A stretch of DNA of 15,552 nt from Deinococcales bacterium (GTDB lineage: Bacteria; Deinococcota; Deinococci; Deinococcales; JAAFIG01). The translations under genes and the position numbers were made by a program. Within the stretch, counting starts at the first letter, position 1, and every line of letters starts with the position of its first letter. Under the pieces are notes generated by a model, which saw only the letters and a list, made by a program, of their open reading frames with translations, had not been told where the DNA came from and made no database searches. This document shows, in pieces, positions 6,480-12,412 of the stretch. Location of the stretch: positions 1-15,552 of the forward strand of contig JAAFIG010000056.1 in assembly GCA_013298595.1 (NCBI GenBank), given 5' to 3'.

Positions 6480-7568
6480 TTAGGAACTTGTCTCGAGATT
6501 TTCAGGAATGGATGGTGGTACAACCAAAACACTCAAGACCAAACCTGTCAGACCAGCCATAACGGTAATACCTGTCCAGAATTCACGCTCAAGGGAAATA
6601 CCGCCTCCGAGGTGACGTACCAAGTAATGCAAGCCCCAAATAACTAGTGGTAATAATAAAGCTAAAGCACGAAACTCGAGTATGCGTTTTGGTGATGGTT
6701 TATAAAAGGCAATGAAGGCATCGGCGAATAAACCAGCGGCTGCACTGGCAGTAACGCTGTACCAACCAACAGAACCACCGATCACGGTCATGCCGATGGT
6801 ATTGAGGGCAAACATCAGGGTGAATGTACCAAATGGCGTTTGCCAACGGCGCAGCAACAGTAAAACAGGTGCGAGCAAAATAACATTGCTAAACAAAACT
6901 GCCATTGCTGAGAGTTTCGAGGCATGGTCAAACATCACACTGCCACCATTTTGTTTCAGCCAATCCATGTACCCAACACCATCGGGGACATTGGTTAAAC
7001 CCCAGGCATACAAATGAAAAAAAGTGGCAAAAGAAAAAGCAGTAAAACTCGAGAGTAAAGTTGGTAGAAACTCGAGGAATTTTGGTTGCCGACTAAGTGT
7101 TGCCCAACCTGAACGCAGTGGGCTGGTGACGAGTAAAGTACCACCTGTTAAAAGCAGTAAGTGTGTAGGAGAAAGCAGTGCGGCATTGCCAACTTCGATA
7201 CCAAAAACACTGTGCCAAATCATATCGCCGATGCCACCCAGCCCGAAAATTGCCACGCCAGCTAAACCAAGATCGTAACCAATAGGAATAGCAGCAAATC
7301 CTGTGCGACCCTTGCGTACTTCACGCACCACAAGCCACATTGTCCACAGTGCCGCAGCCGTAAAACCAGAGTACAAAATGCCATGCCAAGGAGTGAAAAA
7401 ACTTTCGATTGTGCCACGCAAATTTGCGTGAGCAAAACCATCCACGAAGACACCAGCAATGAGCCATAACCCCATAACAATGGTAATTAAATTATCTGTC
7501 CAACCAGCCCGAGGACGCTCGAGGTTTTGCGAATACGCATTGGCATTACCAGAAAAAGATGTGTTCAT
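6480..7568 (-). CDS. Multi-pass membrane protein of unknown function
   Basis: About 362 residues from the ATG at 7568; the frame extends six codons further to a TTG at 7586, which is less likely. After a polar N-terminal tail (NTSFSGNANAYSQNLERPRAGW) there are about ten hydrophobic segments. The first half has several histidines in or at the ends of helices: GFAHAN, FTPWHGILYSGF, GDMIWHSVFGIEVG, LLSPTHLLLLTGG and FFHLYAWG. Their placement suggests a metal, haem or proton-linked role, but I do not recognise a named family and this is only inference. It ends two bases from the convergent metallopeptidase gene. It lies 69 bp downstream of the LRR gene on the same strand, with a CTCGAG in the gap, so it could belong to that transcript. 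It is one of the less CTCGAG-dense genes, in keeping with its hydrophobic coding. Confidence 0.7.
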   Translation of the reverse strand: MNTSFSGNANAYSQNLERPRAGWTDNLITIVMGLWLIAGVFVDGFAHANLRGTIESFFTPWHGILYSGFTAAALWTMWLVVREVRKGRTGFAAIPIGYDLGLAGVAIFGLGGIGDMIWHSVFGIEVGNAALLSPTHLLLLTGGTLLVTSPLRSGWATLSRQPKFLEFLPTLLSSFTAFSFATFFHLYAWGLTNVPDGVGYMDWLKQNGGSVMFDHASKLSAMAVLFSNVILLAPVLLLLRRWQTPFGTFTLMFALNTIGMTVIGGSVGWYSVTASAAAGLFADAFIAFYKPSPKRILEFRALALLLPLVIWGLHYLVRHLGGGISLEREFWTGITVMAGLTGLVLSVLVVPPSIPENLETSS

Positions 7569-7637
7569 AAAATTACTGTACTGCAAAAGCAGGTCAGAAA
7601 ATAGTCAAAAACTCGAGTAGTGCTGCGTAAAAGTAAT

Positions 7638-8393
7638 TCAGGCTTCAATAACAGGTTTGTACGCATCAGGGTTATCAAAACCTGCCACCCAAGCAATGGC
7701 TTGACGGCAAGAACGCATAAACGGTGGGACTCGCAACACATATTGGTGTGCGGTACTTGGACAAATAACCGATACCATGACAATATCTTCGTCGTCATCT
7801 AACGGAATACGAATCAATTTGCGTTCACCGCCAGCGTCTACATCCCGATCCAGAATCAAACCACCAACCTCGAGCATTAAGCGTTCGTAGCCAACTCGCT
7901 CGAGCATAATTCGCCGCAATTCAAGGTTTTCCTCGAGCAGAACAGCTTGTCCCGAAATGGTTTCTGGGTAAAAAGCAAGACGCTCGGGAATATGCACCCC
8001 TTCCCAATGCAAACGTACTTGCAAAGCACTGGGCAAACCGCGCAAACCACTACCTGCCATCTCGAGGACACTGAGGATTTTTGTGCTGCTGGGTAATTCA
8101 GTGATTTGTGTGCAACCACTAATATCAAGAAAACGGGTCTCGAGGTTATCAGGGATTTGTTGTAAAGTATGGCAATTTGCAACATTTAAGCTGGCGCATT
8201 GCAAACCATCAGGTAACCACTCAAGTTTGCTATTGGCAAAATCTAATGCACCAGCTACTCGCATGTTTTCCCAACCACGCCCTGCCAGTAAAATCTTTTG
8301 AGCCTCGAGTGCCGAAATAGTGGTTTGTGACTCGAGTTGTGTTTGTGGTAAACGAATTGAACGCATTCCACCACGATTGAGGACAGCGTACAT
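7638..8393 (-). CDS. Leucine-rich-repeat protein with DUF6745-like C-terminal domain
   Basis: 251 residues from the ATG at 8393; the open frame runs further upstream, but that part lies antisense-offset inside the neighbouring gene. Residues about 48-125 hold roughly four 20-residue leucine-rich units with an LP signature (KLEWLPDGL, TLQQIPDNL, QITELPSST, GLRGLPSAL), the short bacterial type also seen in YopM/IpaH proteins. The C-terminal part (about 160-251) contains ERVGYERLMLEVGG, LDRDVDAGGERKLIRIPL, VSVICPSTAHQYVLRVPP and AIAWVAGFDNPDAYKP, which I recognise as resembling DUF6745, of unknown function. No signal peptide is seen, so it is probably cytoplasmic. Its ATG follows the stop of the 99-residue gene by one base (TAG-C-ATG), so the two are very probably translated together. 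Confidence 0.78.
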   Translation of the reverse strand: MYAVLNRGGMRSIRLPQTQLESQTTISALEAQKILLAGRGWENMRVAGALDFANSKLEWLPDGLQCASLNVANCHTLQQIPDNLETRFLDISGCTQITELPSSTKILSVLEMAGSGLRGLPSALQVRLHWEGVHIPERLAFYPETISGQAVLLEENLELRRIMLERVGYERLMLEVGGLILDRDVDAGGERKLIRIPLDDDEDIVMVSVICPSTAHQYVLRVPPFMRSCRQAIAWVAGFDNPDAYKPVIEA

Positions 8394-8394
8394 G

Positions 8395-8694
8395 CTAATC
8401 CTCGACCCAACGATTAGCATCGGGGCGGTATTCGCGTTGCATCCAGACTTTGTAAATACCTCGCTCGAGCACAATCGGATGGTGTTCCTCGTGGATGAGC
8501 GTGGCTTTTTCGCTCCGAATCTCGAGGAAAGTATCAAACGGTGTGTTGTACATTTGGGCGTGTTGTGCCTCGAGAATGCGGTGACTATGACCTGTCACTT
8601 CACCTCTGGCAAGTATCACACCTGTTTTCGCTTGGGCATGACGAGGAATTTGTTGAACCTTAGCGAGTAGTACATCTCCGTGACGATATAACAT
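8395..8694 (-). CDS. Small conserved-looking protein, partner of the LRR-DUF6745 gene
   Basis: 99 residues, predicted mostly beta. It starts MLYRHGDVLLAKVQQIP and contains a His-rich pair of motifs, GEVTGHSHRIL and HEEHHPIVLERGIYKVWMQ, then REYRPDANRWVED. The pattern (GDVLL, GHSHR, HEEH, QREY-P) is one I associate with small uncharacterised bacterial and phage-context proteins, without a function name. The clustered histidines could bind metal. The start is well supported: a purine-rich AAAGGAA sits seven bases before the ATG. It is the first gene of a two-gene unit with the LRR protein and is divergent from the vWA gene. Function unknown. Confidence 0.75.
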   Translation of the reverse strand: MLYRHGDVLLAKVQQIPRHAQAKTGVILARGEVTGHSHRILEAQHAQMYNTPFDTFLEIRSEKATLIHEEHHPIVLERGIYKVWMQREYRPDANRWVED

Positions 8695-8700
8695 GGGTTC

Positions 8701-8707
8701 TTCCTTT
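8701..8707 (-). promoter_or_regulatory. Ribosome binding site of the 99-residue gene
   Basis: On the minus strand AAAGGAA precedes the ATG at 8694 by about six bases. It is one of only two strong Shine-Dalgarno-like sites in the window and fixes the start of this gene. Confidence 0.6.
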
Positions 8708-8758
8708 CTCGGTGGGGCTTATCTGATTTCGCTCGAGGTTTTCCAAAAGCGTGGTATT

Positions 8759-8787
8759 ATGATATCAGCATAATTTTATTTTTGCAA
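8759..8787 (-). promoter_or_regulatory. Sigma70-type promoter candidate for the 99-residue/LRR unit
   Basis: On the minus strand TTGCAA (8787-8782) and TATCAT (8764-8759) are separated by 17 AT-rich bases. The -10 matches the consensus at five of six positions and the -35 at four. It would give a leader of about 55 bases before the ATG at 8694. Confidence 0.35.
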
Positions 8788-8812
8788 GAGTGGCATTTGC
8801 AAACCATTGGCT

Positions 8813-8839
8813 TTGGGCAAGGCATGCCTTGCCCCTACG
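8813..8839. repeat. Dispersed palindrome, copy B
   Basis: Exact 27-base duplicate of the element at 4128-4154, with the perfect 20-base palindrome at 8815-8834, in the same orientation. It lies in the 283-bp gap between the divergent 99-residue gene and the vWA gene, upstream of both, so it cannot be a shared terminator here. That argues for a mobile or duplicated intergenic element rather than a gene-specific control site. Confidence 0.75.
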
Positions 8840-8966
8840 AAGTTTTCTCAATCAGCACCACATTTTTAACAGCAACAAATCATGGTCATTTCAATTAGCA
8901 AAGTAAGCCGTAACCATGCCAACCACAACCGAATTCTCATTGCCATAAAATAAGCTAAACACCCTC

Positions 8967-8973
8967 AAGGAGA
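8967..8973 (+). promoter_or_regulatory. Ribosome binding site of the vWA gene
   Basis: AAGGAGA ends four bases before the ATG at 8978; the AAGGAG core leaves five bases. It is the best Shine-Dalgarno match in the window and confirms the start. It suggests strong translation of the vWA protein. Confidence 0.7.
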
Positions 8974-8977
8974 AAAC

Positions 8978-10813
8978 ATGATAAACACCGATTATGCCTT
9001 TGCACAAAGCATCCTACCAATAGGCTCGAGCGGCGCAACCGACGTGCTGCTGCGTTTTCGCGTTCAAAGCTCGGGCAAACCACGTCGTAAACTCAACATT
9101 GCCTTGGTCATAGACCGCAGCGGTTCGATGGCAGGCAGCCCCTTACATCATGCGATCAAAGCCGCCCAAGCTGTCATAGATGCCCTCGAGCCAACTGATA
9201 TGATTACCGTGGTTGCCTTCGACGATCATGTTTCCACCGTTATTGCCCCACAAGCCGCCACCGACCCCAAAGCCTTAAAAGAAAAAATTCGTGGTATCCG
9301 TGCAGGCGGCACTACCAATCTGTCTGGAGGCTGGCTCGAGGGTTGCAAACACGTCAAGAGCAATTTCGACCCACAAGCCATCAATCGCGTACTGATTCTC
9401 ACCGACGGGCACGCCAACGAAGGTATTACCGACAGTAAAATCCTAATGAAAACCGCTGCTCAAAAACTCGAGGAAGGTATTATTACCACCACCCTCGGCT
9501 TTGGTAACGGCTTTGAAGAAGACTTACTGGTTGGCATGGCTCGAGCCGCCAATGGTAATTTTTATTTTATTCAAAACACCGACGAAGCCGCGCAAGTGTT
9601 TAGCATCGAACTCGAGACCATGAAATCGGTGTTAGCCCAAAACTTGGTTGTGCAATTAACCTTGCAAAACGGAGCCAAACTGCTCAACACCCTCAGCCTC
9701 GCGCCACTCGAGAATAAAAACGGAGTCCTCAGCGTAGCTCTTGGTGATATTTTTGATGGCGAAGACAAATTACTGGGCTTAACCCTCGACTTACCCGAAC
9801 TCAGTAAAGCAGGCAATCTCGAGGTACTTAGTGCCAGTTATACTGCCGATACCATCGTCGATGATGCAATCCAAAACAACCAAGGCACAATCAATGTCAG
9901 CGTACAAGCAGGCAGCATCGAAGAAGCCGCAGCTGCCGCACCAACAGGTGTAAAAGTCGAACTGGCACGCTTAAAAATTGCTCATGCCAAAGACAAAGCA
10001 CTGGATTTCACCGACCAAAACAAATACAGCGAAGCCGAAAAAACCTTGCGCGACACCATGAAAAACATCCGCGACCAAGGACTCCACGAACACTTTGAAA
10101 TCGCTGAAGAACTCGAGCAACTCGAATACTTTGCCACACGCTTTAGCAGCAAAAATATTTCCTCCAACACCCGCAAAGAACTCCGCGACCAATCCTTCCA
10201 AGGACTGAGCCGCAACCGCGCCGACCTCGCAGGACGCGGTATCGAAACAACCGACGAAATCCGCAGCCTGACCACAGTCAGCGAAATCGGCAACGGCATC
10301 GAACTCGAGTGCATCCGCGAAAACGGCAAACTCAAAATCAAAGTCAACAACCCCCAATACGACACCAGCATGAACGTCCAATTCCCTCGAGCCATCCGCG
10401 CTGAAGGAGTCAAATACGTCGTCGAAAGCCTAGAACGCAGCAACGACGGCACTTTCTACCGAGCCAAAGGCACCATACAACGCCTCCTCCGCCCCGGCGA
10501 AACCGACACCTTCACCGCACCAAGCCGCTCGAGTATTGTCCGCACAGGCAAAGCCAGCAGCGCACCCGCCACTGCCGCTGATCTCGAGGTCACATCAGAT
10601 ACTACCGACGCAGTGCTAATCCAATGCGTCAAAGATGGCAGTAAACTCCGTGCTCGAGTCGTCTCGGACGGTTACGAACCCACATGGAACATGCGATTCC
10701 CACGCAGCATCCGCGAAGACGGAATGCTATACGTTGTAGACGAAGTGATAACCGCACCCGATGGAAAATCCTACATTGCCTGCGGCAAAATCAAACGCTT
10801 TGAACAAACCTAA
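8978..10813 (+). CDS. Cytoplasmic von Willebrand factor A protein with two C-terminal 63-residue repeats
   Basis: 611 residues without signal peptide or membrane segment. The vWA domain (about 38-215) has a complete metal-ion-dependent adhesion site: DRSGS (46-50), Thr in GGTTNLSGG (T112/T113) and TDG (142-144). A beta-rich region (about 220-310) and a helical segment (about 325-420), rich in Glu and Lys, follow. The C-terminus holds two equally long repeats, 441-503 and 546-608, identical at 22 of 63 positions without gaps, sharing C, KL, FPR-IR, G, YVV, DG, Y-A-G-I-R. Between them is a Ser/Thr/Ala-rich linker (504-545). vWA proteins of this type often scaffold protein complexes, for example with MoxR-type ATPases or phosphatases, but none is adjacent here. 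The repeat resembles domains I have seen in uncharacterised vWA proteins; I cannot name it. Its codon use looks more CTC/CGC-rich than the neighbours. Role unknown. Confidence 0.9.
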   Translation: MINTDYAFAQSILPIGSSGATDVLLRFRVQSSGKPRRKLNIALVIDRSGSMAGSPLHHAIKAAQAVIDALEPTDMITVVAFDDHVSTVIAPQAATDPKALKEKIRGIRAGGTTNLSGGWLEGCKHVKSNFDPQAINRVLILTDGHANEGITDSKILMKTAAQKLEEGIITTTLGFGNGFEEDLLVGMARAANGNFYFIQNTDEAAQVFSIELETMKSVLAQNLVVQLTLQNGAKLLNTLSLAPLENKNGVLSVALGDIFDGEDKLLGLTLDLPELSKAGNLEVLSASYTADTIVDDAIQNNQGTINVSVQAGSIEEAAAAAPTGVKVELARLKIAHAKDKALDFTDQNKYSEAEKTLRDTMKNIRDQGLHEHFEIAEELEQLEYFATRFSSKNISSNTRKELRDQSFQGLSRNRADLAGRGIETTDEIRSLTTVSEIGNGIELECIRENGKLKIKVNNPQYDTSMNVQFPRAIRAEGVKYVVESLERSNDGTFYRAKGTIQRLLRPGETDTFTAPSRSSIVRTGKASSAPATAADLEVTSDTTDAVLIQCVKDGSKLRARVVSDGYEPTWNMRFPRSIREDGMLYVVDEVITAPDGKSYIACGKIKRFEQT

Positions 10814-10817
10814 ACCG

Positions 10818-10842
10818 TAGTGGCGAGGCGTGCCTCGCCATA
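10818..10842. repeat. Dispersed palindrome, diverged copy C
   Basis: The arms TGGCGAGGCG and TGCCTCGCCA (10821-10840) form a near-perfect palindrome with one mismatch, preceded by CGTAG. Aligned with the reverse complement of copies A and B it differs at only a few positions. It begins a few bases after the vWA stop and could fold at the end of that transcript, but has no U-tract. Confidence 0.6.
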
Positions 10843-10897
10843 CACCACAGCATCAGGTCAAAAGCAAAGGCTTTCCAGCATACAAAGAATCGCGGTC

Positions 10898-10970
10898 AGT
10901 TAGCCCCTCTCCCGACTCGCTTGAAGCTCGTCACCCTCTCCCAAAATCGCTTCGCTGGGAGAGGGTTTCG
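10898..10970. repeat. CCCTCTCCC/GGGAGAGGG inverted repeat with partial duplicate
   Basis: The arms CCCTCTCCCA (10934-10943) and TGGGAGAGGG (10956-10965) give a perfect ten-base stem with a 12-base loop that itself contains GCTTCGC. A half copy, CCCCTCTCCCGACTCGCTT, lies just upstream (10901-10919). This form is common as dispersed repeats in several bacterial phyla. No U-tract follows, so termination is doubtful. Confidence 0.65.
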
Positions 10971-11053
10971 CCTTTGCTAAATTTCTTTGTGGCTTTTCAA
11001 GAAATTGCTTCTGTGGCAACAGTGTTCTCGCGTCTGTGACGTATTGGGGTTTT

Positions 11054-11083
11054 GTAGGGGCGAACCTCTGTGTTCGCCCTTTA
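11054..11083. repeat. GTAGGGGCGAAC hairpin repeat
   Basis: GGGCGAAC (11058-11065) and GTTCGCCC (11072-11079) form a perfect eight-base stem with a six-base loop, starting with GTAG. The GTAGGGGC start is shared with the reverse complement of palindromes A and B, so it probably belongs to the same broad family with a different stem. The loop-side text (CCTCTGTG) is close to versions found widely dispersed in cyanobacteria and Chloroflexota. Confidence 0.65.
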
Positions 11084-11150
11084 GGAGAACACAATCTGGA
11101 TTTGTGCTAAGAAATGTTGTGAACTGTTAAACACAACACAAAACAAAAAT

Positions 11151-12104
11151 CTAAAACTCGAGGGGCTTCAAATGCTTTTCTATATCAGCTCTTTTTGGCT
11201 CGAGAAAGGGTGGTAAAGCTAATCGTTGCCCAAGGGTTTCAGCGCTTTCATCGGTGGCAAACCCAGGATCATCGGTGGATATTTCAAATAAGATACCGTT
11301 GGGTTCGCGGAAATACGCAGCTTTGAAATAAAACCGGTCTATTAACCCCGAGTGACGAATCCCAAAAGCACTCAGATGCTCGAGCCAAGCAGCATGGCTG
11401 GTGGCATTCGCTACTCGAAATGCAACATGGTGCATACCACCAGCGCCCGAACGAGCAGGAGCAAGGTCTGGGCGGATCTCGAGATGCAGTTCGGTATTGC
11501 TACCGCCTTGGGTCATTTGAAAAACCGCCACACCATATTTGGAATTGTTCGGCGAAGGGTATTCTGCAATTTGCTGCATATTCAAAACTTTGCTTAGCAC
11601 TTCAGCTGTTGGGCGCAATTGTGGAATGGTCAGTGTGACTGCACCCAAACCACGAATACTATACTCAGCAGGAATATGCGCTGTCCAAGGCAGAATATTA
11701 TCTTCGCTCGAGTCAGCAATCAAACTCAAACGCTGCCCCTCGAGATCAGCAAAATCCAGAGTTAAACGATTGTGGCGCACCTCAAGACTCGAGGTGGTAA
11801 TACCAGCATTGTGTAATCGCTCCTGCCACCAAGCAATACTTTCGTTACTTGCCACCCGTAAACCCGTGCGACTAATACTATGACTGCCAAAGCGTTCAGG
11901 GGCAGCGTGCGCCCAATCAAAAAAAGTCACATCCGAACCCGGCGAGCCACGCTGATCGGCGTAAAACAAATGATACGCCCGCACATCATCTTGATTAACC
12001 GTTTTTTTGACTAAACGCATACCCAGTGTTTGTGTGTAAAAAACATGGTTCTGCTCGATTTTACCCGTGATACCCGAAATATGATGCAGACCAAGTAAAT
12101 TCAT
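11151..12104 (-). CDS. Two-domain VOC (glyoxalase) family ring-cleaving dioxygenase, MhqO-like
   Basis: 317 residues, the usual length for the MhqO/MhqA/YkcA group. Two VOC modules are visible: an N-terminal one starting LLGLHHISGITG with FYTQTLGMRLVKKTVNQDD, and a C-terminal one with GLGAVTLTIPQ, GGMHHVAFRV and NGILFEISTDDPGFATDE. The expected metal ligands are H8 (or H7), H226 and E274. Members open hydroquinone or catechol-type rings using Fe(II) and are often induced by quinone stress; the substrate here is inferred only. The C-terminal LALPPFLEPKRADIEKHLKPLEF closely follows the family pattern. ATG at 12104 is preceded after two bases by CTCGAG, and no separate ribosome binding site is seen. 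It stands alone, with repeat-bearing gaps on both sides and no MarR-type regulator adjacent. Confidence 0.88.
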   Translation of the reverse strand: MNLLGLHHISGITGKIEQNHVFYTQTLGMRLVKKTVNQDDVRAYHLFYADQRGSPGSDVTFFDWAHAAPERFGSHSISRTGLRVASNESIAWWQERLHNAGITTSSLEVRHNRLTLDFADLEGQRLSLIADSSEDNILPWTAHIPAEYSIRGLGAVTLTIPQLRPTAEVLSKVLNMQQIAEYPSPNNSKYGVAVFQMTQGGSNTELHLEIRPDLAPARSGAGGMHHVAFRVANATSHAAWLEHLSAFGIRHSGLIDRFYFKAAYFREPNGILFEISTDDPGFATDESAETLGQRLALPPFLEPKRADIEKHLKPLEF

Positions 12105-12412
12105 ACCTCGAGGTTAAACTGTTTTTGAGGGTTGTTGTGCAAGTCAGATAACCAAAACTGTCAAGACAGAACGTGAACTCCTACGGACTCCCCCAGCCGC
12201 GCTTCTTGACCACATACGCACACCTGACGGGCGTGGTCGCTTCGCTTGGCAGCCCCCTCAAAAGAGGGAGCTTAAAATCATGACCTTGTGTTGACTCGAG
12301 TGACCATGTTCGGAGGTGCGTGTTTATGGTCAAGAGAGTGGAGTAGGTGGGTATTGCGGTTTTCAAAAAATTCTTTCAAAACTGCTTTCATCCTTCATCT
12401 TTTTCCTCGACT
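12105..12412. other. Intergenic region with degenerate dispersed repeat
   Basis: 308 bases between the IDH stop and the dioxygenase start, both on the minus strand, so it must hold the dioxygenase promoter, although I see no convincing -35/-10 pair. It contains a repeat-like block (12184-12274), described separately, and two CTCGAG sites (12107 and 12295). The short frames across it are not supported as genes. Confidence 0.6.
12184..12274. repeat. Dispersed-repeat block with CCCCCAG ... CCCTC/GAGGG hairpin
   Basis: The block starts CGGACTCCCCCAGCC and ends CAGCCCCCTCAAAAGAGGG, a layout typical of dispersed repeats in many bacterial genomes. Inside it are a six-base inverted repeat GACCAC/GTGGTC (12208-12213 and 12233-12238) and a five-base stem with an AAAA loop, CCCTC/GAGGG (12255-12259 and 12264-12268). 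The TCGCTTCGCTT text resembles the loop of the repeat at 10898-10970. Confidence 0.45.

Larger units (their letters stand above)
10814..11150. other. Repeat-rich intergenic region
   Basis: 337 bases between the end of the vWA gene and the end of the convergent dioxygenase gene. It contains three inverted repeats, described separately, and no convincing gene: the open frames crossing it have a composition set by the repeats. No CTCGAG occurs in it, in contrast to several other gaps. The stretch just beyond the dioxygenase stop is T-rich on the minus strand without a preceding hairpin. Confidence 0.7.

Noticed and set aside
8394-8537. Upstream extension of the LRR protein to 8537
   Set aside because: The added 48 residues run through the 99-residue gene in another frame on the same strand, and the ATG at 8393 directly follows that gene's stop, fitting coupled translation.
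9971-10452. Two long minus-strand open frames inside the vWA gene
   Set aside because: Their composition (runs of Phe/Val/Ala or Ser/Leu) is the mirror of the Glu/Lys-rich coding strand; there is no start signal and the vWA frame is well supported.
8978-10813. vWA gene as part of a vWA-MoxR-phosphatase ternary system
   Set aside because: No MoxR-type ATPase, PP2C phosphatase or kinase gene lies next to it in this window.
10830-11094. Short open frames on both strands in the gap after the vWA gene
   Set aside because: Each translates dispersed inverted repeats and has no ribosome binding site.
12181-12366. 61-residue minus-strand frame between IDH and dioxygenase
   Set aside because: It overlaps the repeat block at 12184-12274 and has no recognisable motif or start signal.
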